Notes under the pieces: generated by a model
The model's input: the letters and a program-made list of their open reading frames with translations, nothing else
The model's database searches: none
Told to the model about the DNA's origin: nothing
Source: an uncultured Helicobacteraceae bacterium
GTDB lineage: Bacteria > Campylobacterota > Campylobacteria > Campylobacterales > Helicobacteraceae
Length of the DNA: 64,000 nt
Assembly (NCBI GenBank): GCA_910578285.1
Contig: CAJTQL010000009.1
Location: forward strand, 18,808 to 82,807
Direction of reading: 5' to 3'
Program-made: the position numbers and the translations under genes
Shown here: in pieces, positions 52,340-61,931 of the stretch
Position numbering within the stretch: position 1 is the first letter of the stretch
How the letters are laid out: each line of letters starts with the position of its first letter

Positions 52340-55300
52340 ATGATTCAAAACATTATCACTCGACCTGTCGTTGTGATTGTGGGCATGATTTTGCTTGTCT
52401 TGTTTGGAACAATGGCACTGCGCACAATGCCCTACCAGCTCACACCCAAAGTCATACGTCCGATTATCAGCGTGCAAAGCACATGGAATGGCGCAACACC
52501 TTATGAGATTGAACGTGAAATCATTGAGCGACAAGAGAATGCGCTCAAAGGGCTTGATGGGCTACAAAGCCTGCAATCGCGCTCACGTAATGGGAGAGGA
52601 TATGTCTTTCTCGAATTTTCAATCGGCACGCCGCTGAATGCCGCCATGCTCGATGTGAGCAACAAACTTAGCGAAGTCAAGGGCTATCCCGATTCGATGG
52701 AGCGCCCGATTATCCGCGCCACAGGCGAAGACGTCGAAGCTGTGGTGTTTATGGTGCTCAAGACGCTTGACCCAACCAAAAATGTGCGCGAGTATCGCAC
52801 ATTTTTCAATGAACAAGTGATTCAGCATTTCGAGCGAATCGATGGTGTCGCCGAGGTGAGCTTCCCGGGCGGAGAGGACAGAGAAATGCACATTATCCTC
52901 GATTCCCAAAAACTCGCTGCGTATAATCTTAGCATTACAGACGCGATTACCGCGATTGAGGGTGCAAATATCAATGTCTCGGCGGGGACGATGAACTATG
53001 GGCAAAAAGCCTACCGCGTGCGCACAATCGCCGAATACAAAACCCCAGAAGATATCCGCGAAACACTCATCTTTGGCGATGGCTTGCGCCGCATCAAAAT
53101 TGGCGACATTGCGAGTGTGCGAAGCGGATTTGCAAACCCCAGCACCGTCACATTGCACAATTTCCAAACGAGTCTTGGAATCGGAATCAAACCCACAAAC
53201 GAGGCAAACACGCTCGAGCTCACCGCCGCTGTGGCGCTCGTTTTTGACGACCTCAACAATGGCTTGCTCAAAGAACATGGGCTACGGCTTGAATGGATGA
53301 GCGACCAAAGCGGTTATATCAAAGACGCCATCGCGCTTGTGCAGAATAATATCCTGATTGGTATCTTGCTCGCCTCGAGCGTGCTCTTTTTGTTTTTGCG
53401 TTCATGGACAGCGACATTGATTATCGCGCTTTCCATGCCGCTTAGCATTTTTGGGACATTCATTGTCATGGCATTTTTGGGACGCACACTCAATGTGATT
53501 AGCATGGCGGGAATCTCATTTGCTGTGGGCATGCTTGTCGATTCTGCGATTGTCGTGCTCGAAAACATCGAGCGACACAAAGCAATGGGCAAAAGCCCAC
53601 TTGTTGCCGTCTATGAAGGTAGCGCCGAAGTGATTGGCAGCCTGATTGCCTCTGTCGCAACCACAATCGCCATTTTTATCCCGATTATCAACATCTCCGA
53701 TGTCTCGGGGCAGCTTTTTCGCGACATCGCCATCGCCGCGAGCTCGGCTGTGTGCTTCTCTATCTTTGTCTCGCTTGTCGTGATTCCAACAATGAGCTAT
53801 CAGAGCCTATGCTACGCACAGCACCGCAAGAGCGCAAAGCCCAATGCCTTCTCACATTGGCTACAACTTGTTGGAAATGGATTTGTGCAAATCATGATGC
53901 GATTTGTGCGCGTCTGTATGCGCAACAAACAAACCACGTTCACAACTATCATCGGATTCACGATGACAAGCCTTGTCATCAGCTATGCGCTGTTTCCCAA
54001 AATGGAATATCTGCCGCGAGGCAATCAGAATCAACTGATTCTCAATCTCAATCCGCTACCGGGGACATCTTATTATGAACGCCTTTGGGTTGGCGAACAA
54101 ATCTTTGAGCTTGCCCACCCCTATTTTGCGCCACATTTCGAGGGAAATGCGACAATCCCTGCCATTAGCCAACTCTACTATCTTGGGAGCGAGAACAGCA
54201 TGCGTGTCGATGTGCGCACAAACGACCCATCTCGCCCTGCAGCGCTCAAAAGCGTCTTGCTCGAGATAGCCGCGCAGATTCCGGGCGTGCGCGGCACGGT
54301 GAGCCAACCCGCAATCTTTGCCAAAGCAGGAGGTGGTGGGCGCGATATTGAGGTGAATGTGAGCGGTGAGAAGCTCGAAGACATCGTTGCCACAGCCGCA
54401 ATCTTGCGCAAAGAAATCCGCGATGTGCTTGGCAGCGGCACACAGGTGCGCGCATTGCCAAGCCTTGAGATTCTCTATCCCGAGCTCAATTATTACCCGA
54501 TAAATGAAAGGCTTAGCGCCGTAGGCTTGAGTTCACGTGAGTTTGGAATCGCGCTTGATGTGCTGCTTGATGGGCGCAAAGTGGCAGAATATAAAGAAGA
54601 GGGGCGCGATAAAATCGACCTTGTTTTGCGCTCACATGCGCAAAATTTCACAGACCCTGAAGCCCTCTATAACACCTCGCTTTTTACACCCAAAGGCGGA
54701 ATCGTGCCGCTTTCAAACCTTGCAATTACGCGACTTGAATATGGAATCAGCGAAATCTTTCACCATGAGCGCATGCGCACGACAATTCTCATTGTTTCGC
54801 CACCTGATTCGCTCGCGTTGCAACAGGCAATGGAAATGCTGCAAGCACATTTTGATTCGCCACATATGCGTGAGGTGATTGGCAACAACAGCATCAAACT
54901 AAGCGGCAACGCCGACAAACTCACGCAAATGCGCATCGCGCTAGAAGGGGGATTTTTGCTTGCCGTGCTGATTATCTATCTCCTCATGGCTGCATTGTAT
55001 GAAAACTTTATCTATCCAATCATCATTCTTTTCACCATTCCCCTCTCTGTTGCTGGGGGAATGATTGGAATCTGGCTTGTCAATGTCTTTCTAACACCAC
55101 AACCACTCGATGTGCTCACAATGTTTGGGTTTATTATTCTAGTTGGGATTGTTGTGAATAATGCTATTTTGATTGTCTATCAATCGCTTTATAATGTCAA
55201 ACAAAATGGCTTAGATGTCAAAGACGGAATCATCGAGGCTGTGCAAGCGCGAATCCGCCCCATCTATATGAGCACACTCACCTCAATTTTTGGCATGCTG

Positions 55301-55486
55301 CCGCTCGTGCTCGCGCCTGGTGCTGGAAGCGAAATCTACCGCGGGCTTGGCGCGGTCATCTTGGGTGGGCTTGCGTTTGCGACCATAATAACAATCTTTG
55401 TGATTCCTTGCCTGCTGTCATTGTTTTTGAAAAAGCCAACATTAAGACAAATTTCAAGGCAAACTCCAAGGATAACAGCGCAATGA
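52340..55486 (+). CDS. RND efflux permease (HAE family)
   Basis: 1048 residues with the AcrB plan: N-terminal span, large loop, helix 4 FAVGMLVDSAIVVLENIERH, second loop and helix 10 VNNAILIVYQSLY. Helix 4 has VDS where AcrB has VDD, so only one of the two relay Asp is kept, a trait also seen in other efflux subfamilies. The TolC-family gene follows with a 4-bp overlap. No membrane fusion protein gene is near, though the two partners normally need one. Confidence 0.94.
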   Translation: MIQNIITRPVVVIVGMILLVLFGTMALRTMPYQLTPKVIRPIISVQSTWNGATPYEIEREIIERQENALKGLDGLQSLQSRSRNGRGYVFLEFSIGTPLNAAMLDVSNKLSEVKGYPDSMERPIIRATGEDVEAVVFMVLKTLDPTKNVREYRTFFNEQVIQHFERIDGVAEVSFPGGEDREMHIILDSQKLAAYNLSITDAITAIEGANINVSAGTMNYGQKAYRVRTIAEYKTPEDIRETLIFGDGLRRIKIGDIASVRSGFANPSTVTLHNFQTSLGIGIKPTNEANTLELTAAVALVFDDLNNGLLKEHGLRLEWMSDQSGYIKDAIALVQNNILIGILLASSVLFLFLRSWTATLIIALSMPLSIFGTFIVMAFLGRTLNVISMAGISFAVGMLVDSAIVVLENIERHKAMGKSPLVAVYEGSAEVIGSLIASVATTIAIFIPIINISDVSGQLFRDIAIAASSAVCFSIFVSLVVIPTMSYQSLCYAQHRKSAKPNAFSHWLQLVGNGFVQIMMRFVRVCMRNKQTTFTTIIGFTMTSLVISYALFPKMEYLPRGNQNQLILNLNPLPGTSYYERLWVGEQIFELAHPYFAPHFEGNATIPAISQLYYLGSENSMRVDVRTNDPSRPAALKSVLLEIAAQIPGVRGTVSQPAIFAKAGGGGRDIEVNVSGEKLEDIVATAAILRKEIRDVLGSGTQVRALPSLEILYPELNYYPINERLSAVGLSSREFGIALDVLLDGRKVAEYKEEGRDKIDLVLRSHAQNFTDPEALYNTSLFTPKGGIVPLSNLAITRLEYGISEIFHHERMRTTILIVSPPDSLALQQAMEMLQAHFDSPHMREVIGNNSIKLSGNADKLTQMRIALEGGFLLAVLIIYLLMAALYENFIYPIIILFTIPLSVAGGMIGIWLVNVFLTPQPLDVLTMFGFIILVGIVVNNAILIVYQSLYNVKQNGLDVKDGIIEAVQARIRPIYMSTLTSIFGMLPLVLAPGAGSEIYRGLGAVILGGLAFATIITIFVIPCLLSLFLKKPTLRQISRQTPRITAQ

Positions 55487-56700
55487 AAGCATTTCTTTTT
55501 CTCGTTTTGTTGACAACCACATGGGCAATGAATGTGCATGATATTATCACAATCTCGCTAGAGAATAACCCAACAATTGAACAACAAGAACAACTTTTAG
55601 AATCAACGCGCTACCACACCAAAAGCATGATAGGGGCTTTTTATCCAACGCTCGACATCAGCTATCGCATGTCCAAAACCAAAAAAGGCGCAGCGAATCG
55701 CAACAATATCAATGGCAATGAAGCCAACCTCGCATTGCATTATAATCTATTTCGTGGCTTTATGGATTATCATCATCACAAAAATGCCCAAGCGATTGAG
55801 AATGCACAGCAATATCGACTCAAAGCCAGCAAACAAGAGCTGATTTTAGCAATCAAAACACTCTATATTGCACTTTTGCAGCAAAAAGAGCAATTGCTTG
55901 TATTTGAAGACTCTATTAAGCTGCTTGAACAACAACTGAAAGAAACAAGTGAATTTTTCCGCGTGGGGCTTGTTGCGAAAAATAATGTCTTGCAAGTCGA
56001 AGTCTCGCTCGCCAATGCCAAACAAAATTATCTAGCCGCAAAGAGCAATCTCGCCTATCTGCAAAAAGACCTCGAGCATTATGCGGGGCGCACACTTTTG
56101 CTCGAAGAACTTGAGGAAGTGCAATTTCAGATTCCAGAGATGAACTTGCAACAACTTGAATTGATGATGCTCGAAAATCGTTCCGAACTCAAGGCGCTGC
56201 AACACGAACACAGCGCACAATACCATACCCTCCAAAGCACAAATGGAGCATATCTGCCTTCTGTGGAGCTCGTTGGCGAGAAAAGCTTTGCAACCACAGC
56301 CGATAGAGACGATCAAGTCGTGGGTAGACTTGAGGTTTCGCTGAATCTTTTCGAGGGATTTTCGAGCCATTATGCCACGCAACGAGAACGCGCAAAGCTG
56401 CTCGCGCTTGGCGCGCAGATTGCCGAGCTCAAACAGCAGCTACATTTGCAATTGTTTCAGGCACACGAATCCTACACACTCGCGCTTAGTGCATATAAGG
56501 TAGCGCAAGACGCCTTGATTCAGGCTGAAGAAAACTATCGAATCGTCTCCAACCGCTACAAGGAACGTGTGGAAACCACGAGCCATCTGATTGATGCTGA
56601 ACTTTTACTGACACAAGCACGCACAAATGTGCTCATCAATCGCTACGGAATCGCGCAAGCTATTGCGCAGATTGTGCGCATTGTGGAGGTGGGGGAATAG
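55483..56700 (+). CDS. TolC-family outer-membrane efflux protein
   Basis: 405 residues from ATG 55483 (CAAGGA ahead), overlapping the RND stop (ATGA). Signal peptide KAFLFLVLLTTTWAM, then the paired coiled-coil repeats of TolC: SLENNPTIEQQEQLLESTRY, VSLANAKQNYLAAKSNLAYL, GRLEVSLNLFEGF and QAEENYRIVSNRYKE. It forms the outer-membrane channel for the preceding pump. Relatives in H. pylori are HefA-type. Confidence 0.92.
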   Translation: MKAFLFLVLLTTTWAMNVHDIITISLENNPTIEQQEQLLESTRYHTKSMIGAFYPTLDISYRMSKTKKGAANRNNINGNEANLALHYNLFRGFMDYHHHKNAQAIENAQQYRLKASKQELILAIKTLYIALLQQKEQLLVFEDSIKLLEQQLKETSEFFRVGLVAKNNVLQVEVSLANAKQNYLAAKSNLAYLQKDLEHYAGRTLLLEELEEVQFQIPEMNLQQLELMMLENRSELKALQHEHSAQYHTLQSTNGAYLPSVELVGEKSFATTADRDDQVVGRLEVSLNLFEGFSSHYATQRERAKLLALGAQIAELKQQLHLQLFQAHESYTLALSAYKVAQDALIQAEENYRIVSNRYKERVETTSHLIDAELLLTQARTNVLINRYGIAQAIAQIVRIVEVGE

Positions 56701-56940
56701 TAGTTTATATGTAAGGAGGCAGAAATGCAATAAAATGAATAGGAAATATCGTGTATGGATTCTTGTGGGCGATAGCCAAAGCAATCAACGATGTTGGGCA
56801 GGCAAGAATCGTTGATTGCCGCGCTCGCGTTGCTCGCTCGCAATGACACGCTAATTTCTAAGAATCGCCAGAAAAAGCGCGCGCATGTAAGCAAAGCGCA
56901 ACACAGCGCCGCGCTTTGGATTCCACAATCTTTTAATTCT

Positions 56941-57062
56941 CTATTGCTCATTGTGTAAGCGTCCCAGCCACAGCGCGCAACGTCTCCATACGTGCCAAAG
57001 GCAATTATGGAGACGCAGCGCTGTGGGGCGCGACATAGTCCGTGCGGAGCCACATTTAAAAA
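56941..57062 (+). repeat. Dispersed palindromic element, copy A
   Basis: Starts CTATTGCTCA and contains CACAGCGC and ACGTCTCCATA, then, after a 15-base loop, TATGGAGACG and CAGCGCTGTG, so it can form a stem of about 20 bp with a small bulge. It continues GACATAGTCCGTGCGGAGCC. Copy B lies at 63880-64000. Confidence 0.9.
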
Positions 57063-57082
57063 GCGTGCAGGGGTTTGGGGGA

Positions 57083-57138
57083 TTGTTAAGGGGGATAAGG
57101 GGGCTGCTTCGCAATTAAGCCCCCTGTCCCCCTTAACA
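57083..57138 (+). repeat. Long near-perfect hairpin
   Basis: TTGTTAAGGGGGATAAGGGG (57083 onward, ending CT) pairs with AGCCCCCTGTCCCCCTTAAC (57117 onward) around an 11-base loop. It lacks a T run, so a terminator is less likely than a repeat element. Confidence 0.8.
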
Positions 57139-57250
57139 AAATAGACAAAGAAAAGAATCGCTAAAAAATATGGCAATAAAGCAGAATCTAAAACAATATG
57201 GAAACTAAAAGAGATGTTTCGCTAACGCTCAACATGACAAGATTCCATGT

Positions 57251-57345
57251 GTCATTGCGAGCGAGTGTAACGAGCGTGGCAATCAACCGTCTTTGAACGC
57301 GCAACACGGTTGATTGCTTCGGGCAAGCCCTCGCAATGACAAGGC
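57251..57345. repeat. TGTCATTGCGAG-type intergenic repeat
   Basis: Begins TGTCATTGCGAGCGAGTG, contains GGCAATCAACCG and the complementary CGGTTGATTGC, and ends CCTCGCAATGACA, so the whole forms an imperfect palindrome. A shorter relative in the opposite sense lies at about 56806-56851. This type of repeat is widespread in bacterial intergenic DNA. Confidence 0.75.
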
Positions 57346-57367
57346 AGCTAGCCGCTACTAGAACGCC

Positions 57368-58060
57368 TCACAGCTCCCAACAAAACGGCGCGTTTTGGCG
57401 CAAGAGGCAATCGGCGCGCGCGAAGATATTGCTACCCACAAAGCCTTGCGCAAGCGGGCTTGGGTGGGGCGCTGTCAAGATATAGTGCTTGCTCGCGTCA
57501 ATCAGCGGAATCTTCTTTTGCGCAAACTTGCCCCAGAGCAAAAACACCACGCCATCGCATTGTTCCGAAACCTTGCGAATCGCCGCGTCTGTGAAAGTTT
57601 CCCAGCCAAAGTGTTGGTGCGAGCCTGCCTTGCCCTCTTGCACGCTCAAAATCGCATTAAGCAGCAACACTCCGCGCGTTGCCCATGCGCTCAAATCGCC
57701 ATGTGTCGGAATCGCAACACCGAGATTCGCATGTAATTCTTTATAAATATTACGTAAACTCGGGGGCAGCGGAGCGCCGCGCGGCACGCTAAAGCTTAGT
57801 CCCATTGCTTGCGGAATCTTTTTGCCATTTTGCAAAAAGCTGCCGTGGTAGGGGTCCTGCCCCAAAATCACCACGCGAATCTTTGAAAGCGGCGTTAGGT
57901 TAAACGCAGCAAACACATTCTCGCGCGTGGGGAAGACATTGCCAAGTTTTAGAGATTCTTTATAATAATGGATAATTTGAGCAAAATAGGGTTTTGCAAA
58001 TTCTTCGTGCAAAATCTCACACCATGTGGAATCGAGTGTTTTTGGGACACATACAGACAT
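57368..58060 (-). CDS. ung: Uracil-DNA glycosylase
   Basis: 230 residues from ATG 58060, chosen by AAGGTTG ahead and match to the family start; the frame is open farther upstream only inside the preceding gene. Base-excision enzyme removing uracil from DNA. VVILGQDPYHG holds the catalytic Asp and Tyr, then AMGLSFSVPRGAPLPPSL, LLLNAILSVQEGKAGSH, LLWGKFAQKK and TAPHPSPLA with catalytic His. Two bases behind the transporter gene, same strand. Confidence 0.97.
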   Translation of the reverse strand: MSVCVPKTLDSTWCEILHEEFAKPYFAQIIHYYKESLKLGNVFPTRENVFAAFNLTPLSKIRVVILGQDPYHGSFLQNGKKIPQAMGLSFSVPRGAPLPPSLRNIYKELHANLGVAIPTHGDLSAWATRGVLLLNAILSVQEGKAGSHQHFGWETFTDAAIRKVSEQCDGVVFLLWGKFAQKKIPLIDASKHYILTAPHPSPLAQGFVGSNIFARADCLLRQNAPFCWEL

Positions 58061-58062
58061 TT

Positions 58063-59037
58063 TCAACCTTTTTTGTGGAATCTTCGTGCAATTCGCAGCC
58101 GCCAGAGCCGCACCATCTTGAGCTTCCAAAGCGAGGGCAGCGCGATGAGAAAGCCCGAGAAAATGATGAGCGCAATCCCGACAGAGCTTGTCGCACTTGG
58201 CAAAACATCGCCTAGCAAAACGCCCAAAAACAGCCCCCACACAATGCGCATATAGCCCATAGGCGACACAATGGGCGCAGGCGCAAGCAGATAGGATTGT
58301 GTCATGAACCATTGCCCAATCGTGCCAACGATTCCCGCAGCGATAAATAGGCACAGAATCTCGAGTGTCGGCAGCACAAAGCCGCCCATATTTGGGATAG
58401 GCAAAAGCATTCCAAGTCCACCGAGCACACTCATCATCGCGCCATACCAGAGCACAATCGCCCCGCTTGAATAGTAGCTTTTGAGCACATTGAGCGTAAA
58501 AAACGCAAACGCCGAGCACACAGCGCCGATGATTCCGGCGACAGCATTAAGGAGTGTGATTTCGCCAGAATTTGGGTTAGCGATGCACAACACACCAGCA
58601 AAACCCACAATAGACGCAAACACGACAAAGCCGCGCGGGCGATTGCGCGTAAAAAGCCCAAAAAATACGACAAAAAGTGGCGCTGATTGCAAAAAGGCTG
58701 TCGCGATTCCGAGCGAGATTGTCGCAAAGTTATAGAACGCCATACTCATCGCCACAGCACCAAGAAACGAGCGCAAGGCAATCATTCGGAATCCACCTGG
58801 CTTTTTGGACGCAAACACAGGACGCTTGAAATGTGTCCCCAACATACGATTACAAAATGGAGCGGTAAAATAAACACAGAGCATAGAGAGCATCATAAAA
58901 AACGCGCGAAAAAAGATATTTTCCATTGAAGGGTAGCCGAGACTGCTTGCATATTTAATCATCGCATTCATGAGCGCAAGAAAGATGGTTGCAGCCAGCA
59001 TATAAACCATTCCGCGCAATATCTCGTTCATATCCAA
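58063..59037 (-). CDS. EamA/DMT-family transporter
   Basis: 324 residues with ten membrane spans in two EamA repeats (ATIFLALMNAMIKYASSLG at the start; AGIIGAVCSAFAFFTLNVL opening the second). RSFLGAVAMSMAFYNFATIS and YMRIVWGLFLGVLLGDVLP are typical drug/metabolite transporter blocks of the RhaT/RarD type. Substrate unknown. A basic C-terminal tail follows the last span. Confidence 0.87.
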   Translation of the reverse strand: MDMNEILRGMVYMLAATIFLALMNAMIKYASSLGYPSMENIFFRAFFMMLSMLCVYFTAPFCNRMLGTHFKRPVFASKKPGGFRMIALRSFLGAVAMSMAFYNFATISLGIATAFLQSAPLFVVFFGLFTRNRPRGFVVFASIVGFAGVLCIANPNSGEITLLNAVAGIIGAVCSAFAFFTLNVLKSYYSSGAIVLWYGAMMSVLGGLGMLLPIPNMGGFVLPTLEILCLFIAAGIVGTIGQWFMTQSYLLAPAPIVSPMGYMRIVWGLFLGVLLGDVLPSATSSVGIALIIFSGFLIALPSLWKLKMVRLWRLRIARRFHKKG

Positions 59038-59258
59038 CCTTTATACAAGATGGAGATTGTATATATTCTACCCAAGTTTAACAAACAACGCGGCGCCTGC
59101 TCATCGTGCGATTCAAAGCTATAATTTCCATGCATCTTACAAAGAAATCTTTAGGGAGAAACGATACATACCATGTTGAAAAATCTCTGCCTTTCGATAT
59201 TCCACTTTTGCGCGAAAACAGCAACCAACACGGGCGTGTTCTTCGCAAGGCAAATGAT

Positions 59259-61181
59259 TCATTTTTGTTCAAGTAATTCGCGCTTTTCTTCGAGTGCGAT
59301 GTATTGCTCAAGCTTTGCGCTAATACTTTGCTTCACACACTCATATTCACTTGCAAGCTCGGCGAGATTGGATGGGTTATCTGCAAGTTGTGTCTCAATC
59401 TCGCGCACGCGCGCCTCGAGAGATTCGATTTCATCGGGCAAAAGCGCAAGGAGTCGGTTTTCGTTGTAGCTCAACTTTGTAGGTTTTTTGGGTTGAGATT
59501 CGACATTTATTGTCGTTTTGGGCAATTTCTGAATCATCTCCTCAACGTCAAAAATCTCGCGCTCGCGCTCAAGAAATGCGCTAAATCTTTGCATTGTCTG
59601 AAACGCCCCACCTTTGCCGTCCAAAACTAATAAACTTTGTGCAATCTTATCCACAAAATAGCGATCATGACTCACAAAAATCAGCGCACCATGAAAATGT
59701 TGCAAATATTCTTCAAAAACATTGAGGGTTACAATATCCAAATCATTCGTGGGCTCATCGAGAATCAAGCAATCGTATTCTTTTGTGAAGAGCAGCGCGA
59801 GTGCCACACGCGTTTTTTCACCGCCGCTTAGCGCACCGATTTTCTTATGCAAATCGTCTTTAGGAAACAAAAATTGCTTGAGATAGCCAAAAATGTGCAT
59901 ATTATGCCCGCGCACTTCCACGCGGTCGCCTCCAAAAGGGCAAAATGTCTGTTGCAAATCTTTAGAATCGTCAAGCATTGTCTTGTGTTGGTCGAAATAA
60001 CCAATGCGCAGCTCGCCACGTAACAATGTCCCGCTGCTTGGCGCAATCTGCCCGAGCAGCATACGCAAAAGACTGCTTTTGCCACTGCCATTGCGCCCGA
60101 CAATAGCGATTCGATCACGTTGTAAAATGCGCAGATTCATGTTTTCAATCAGCGTCTTGTTGCCTAAACGCAAACAAAGATTGTGGGTTTCAAACAGCAT
60201 TTTTTGGCGATTGACGCTTTGGGTTTGGTTAAAATGCTTCTGTTCGCGCTGGAGCTCAAGCTGCATTTTGCGCAGAATCGAAGGATTCTTCTTTGCTTGT
60301 TCGCGCAGCTCAAACACGCGCTGTTTGCGCCCCTCATTGCGTTTGCGCCGTGCTTGCACGCCCTTTTGCAGCCATTCTTCTTCATTATGCAAAAGTTTGA
60401 GCAGATGTTCATGCTCCTTGCTCATCGCACGCAAAAGCGCCTCTTTTTGCTGCAAATAGTGCGCATAGCCGCCATTGAATCGGCGCAAAGTTTGGTTGTC
60501 AATCTCGACAGTTGCTGTCGCAATCGAATCAATGAAATAGCGGTCATGAGAAATAAACAGAAGATTATATTTTTCGCGCAAAATGAGCTCTTCGAGAAAC
60601 GTAACCATTTGCACATCAAGATGGTTTGTGGGTTCATCAAGCAACAACAAATCAGGCTTGTAGAGCAGCAGCCCCGCGAGCGCAACGCGCTTTTGCTCGC
60701 CGCCGCTCAAAAGGTTTGCGGGGCGCTCACCAAAGCAATCAAGCCGAAATTCGCTCAAGATTCTTTGCAGTTTGCTGTCCAAATCCCATGCGTTGTGGTG
60801 ATCAAGAAATGTGCCAAGCGCGCTCAATTTCGCCAAAAGCGCCTTGTCTTGCCTATCGCCTAGTTGCTCGCTAATGTGCTCATATTCCTCGCGCGCGCTT
60901 GTGAGCTCATGGAGTTGTGCACGCAAGACCTGCCGCACGCTCATTCCCTCGCCAAAATCAGGCTTTTGAGGAAGCGAGCGCACGCTAAGATGCGCAGGAT
61001 AATTGAGCTCGCCACTATCGGGCAAAATCTCACGAGCGATGAGACGCAAAAGCGTACTTTTGCCACTGCCATTGCGCCCAATAAGCGCGATTCGCTCGCC
61101 TGCCTCGAGTTGCAACGAGATGTTCTCAAACAGCGGTGTATGGTCGTACATTTTGGTAACAGCGCGGAGCGAAAAAATCAT
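59259..61181 (-). CDS. uup: ABC-F family ATPase (Uup-like)
   Basis: 640 residues, two ATPase domains, no membrane spans. Walker A GRNGSGKST and GRNGSGKSS, signatures LSGGEQKRVALA and LSGGEKTRVALA, Walker B LLLLDEPTNHLD and LILDEPTNDLD. A linker rich in Lys/Arg/Gln lies between them, and the C-terminal about 90 residues (LLPDEIESLEARVREIETQL) are the coiled coil that marks Uup. ABC-F proteins act on ribosomes; Uup has also been tied to DNA branch binding. The 220-bp gap to its left has no convincing gene. Confidence 0.9.
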   Translation of the reverse strand: MIFSLRAVTKMYDHTPLFENISLQLEAGERIALIGRNGSGKSTLLRLIAREILPDSGELNYPAHLSVRSLPQKPDFGEGMSVRQVLRAQLHELTSAREEYEHISEQLGDRQDKALLAKLSALGTFLDHHNAWDLDSKLQRILSEFRLDCFGERPANLLSGGEQKRVALAGLLLYKPDLLLLDEPTNHLDVQMVTFLEELILREKYNLLFISHDRYFIDSIATATVEIDNQTLRRFNGGYAHYLQQKEALLRAMSKEHEHLLKLLHNEEEWLQKGVQARRKRNEGRKQRVFELREQAKKNPSILRKMQLELQREQKHFNQTQSVNRQKMLFETHNLCLRLGNKTLIENMNLRILQRDRIAIVGRNGSGKSSLLRMLLGQIAPSSGTLLRGELRIGYFDQHKTMLDDSKDLQQTFCPFGGDRVEVRGHNMHIFGYLKQFLFPKDDLHKKIGALSGGEKTRVALALLFTKEYDCLILDEPTNDLDIVTLNVFEEYLQHFHGALIFVSHDRYFVDKIAQSLLVLDGKGGAFQTMQRFSAFLEREREIFDVEEMIQKLPKTTINVESQPKKPTKLSYNENRLLALLPDEIESLEARVREIETQLADNPSNLAELASEYECVKQSISAKLEQYIALEEKRELLEQK

Positions 61182-61253
61182 GGCATTTCTTTGTTTTTGG
61201 TTGCAATTATAACAAAACTGCTAGAATCCTCTAGTCTTTTTCAAAGGAATAGA

Positions 61254-61931
61254 ATGAAAATCGGACGAATCGAATATCTCAATCTCCTTCCCTTTTTTGT
61301 GTTTCTCAAGCAATCCCCGCTCACCACAGCAACCAAACAATTCGCGCAGAGCCACCATAGCTACCCCGCAAAACTCAATATGGATTATCTATTTCGCCGC
61401 ATCGATTCTGGCTTTATCTCAAGCTTTGTCGCACGCAAACAGCGGCTTAGTTGTGCAGGGATTGTGGGCAGGGGCAAGGTGCAAAGCGTGCTTGCCATCA
61501 TCGGCGAGCGCGGCGAGGACTATCAATCGGCAACATCAAACGCGCTATTGCAAGCATTGGGCATAAGCGGGCGCGTGCTGATTGGCGACAGGGCGCTTGC
61601 GTTTTACCTTGCGCATGAGCATAGCGCTTTTGTCGATTTAGCAGAGGCGTGGTTTGCTAAACATCGCTTGCCGTTTGTGTTTGGGCGATTTTGCTACCAA
61701 ACCAAAAGTGCTTTGCATGAAAAACTCGCACGTCATTTTGTCCAAACACGCGTCAAGATTCCGCACTATCTCCTCACGCAAGCCTCGCGACAAACGGGCA
61801 TTGCTCCGCAGCATATCCGCGATTATTTATGCCAAATTTTTTATCAAATCGGCGTAAAAGAGCACAAATCGATTCGCATTTTTTATACGCATTGCAACGC
61901 ACAGCGGTTGCGCCACTGCACACGATTCTAG
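61254..61931 (+). CDS. mqnA: Chorismate dehydratase (futalosine pathway of menaquinone)
   Basis: 225 residues from ATG 61254, with AAAGGAATAG ahead. MqnA turns chorismate into 3-enolpyruvylbenzoate, the first step of the futalosine route used by Helicobacter and Campylobacter. KIGRIEYLNLLPFFVF, SGFISSFVARKQRLSCAG, GRVLIGDRALAFYL and LPFVFGRFCY are the family blocks; DRA replaces GDxA-like pattern with little change. Convergent with the hotdog-fold gene, stops overlapping by 4 bp. Confidence 0.93.
   Translation: MKIGRIEYLNLLPFFVFLKQSPLTTATKQFAQSHHSYPAKLNMDYLFRRIDSGFISSFVARKQRLSCAGIVGRGKVQSVLAIIGERGEDYQSATSNALLQALGISGRVLIGDRALAFYLAHEHSAFVDLAEAWFAKHRLPFVFGRFCYQTKSALHEKLARHFVQTRVKIPHYLLTQASRQTGIAPQHIRDYLCQIFYQIGVKEHKSIRIFYTHCNAQRLRHCTRF

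Larger units (their letters stand above)
56701..57367. other. Non-coding stretch of palindromic repeats
   Basis: 667 bases with no gene. It holds, left to right: a GTTGATTGCC...GCAATGACAC element (about 56806-56851), the two-copy element (56941-57062), a long hairpin (57083-57138), and an inverted relative of the first element (about 57250-57345) running TGTCATTGCGAG...GCAATGACA. Confidence 0.8.

Noticed and set aside
56643..57176. 177-codon minus-strand frame over the repeat region
   Set aside because: It reads through palindromic repeats, is Cys-rich and lacks any domain; not a gene.
58063..58519. Upstream extension of ung to a 383-residue protein
   Set aside because: The extra residues are a shadow of the EamA transporter gene, Cys-rich and without homology; ATG 58060 with AAGGTTG fits the family start.
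60864..61253. Upstream extension of mqnA
   Set aside because: The extension lies antisense to the ABC-F gene; the ATG at 61254 has a good ribosome binding site and matches the MqnA N-terminus.
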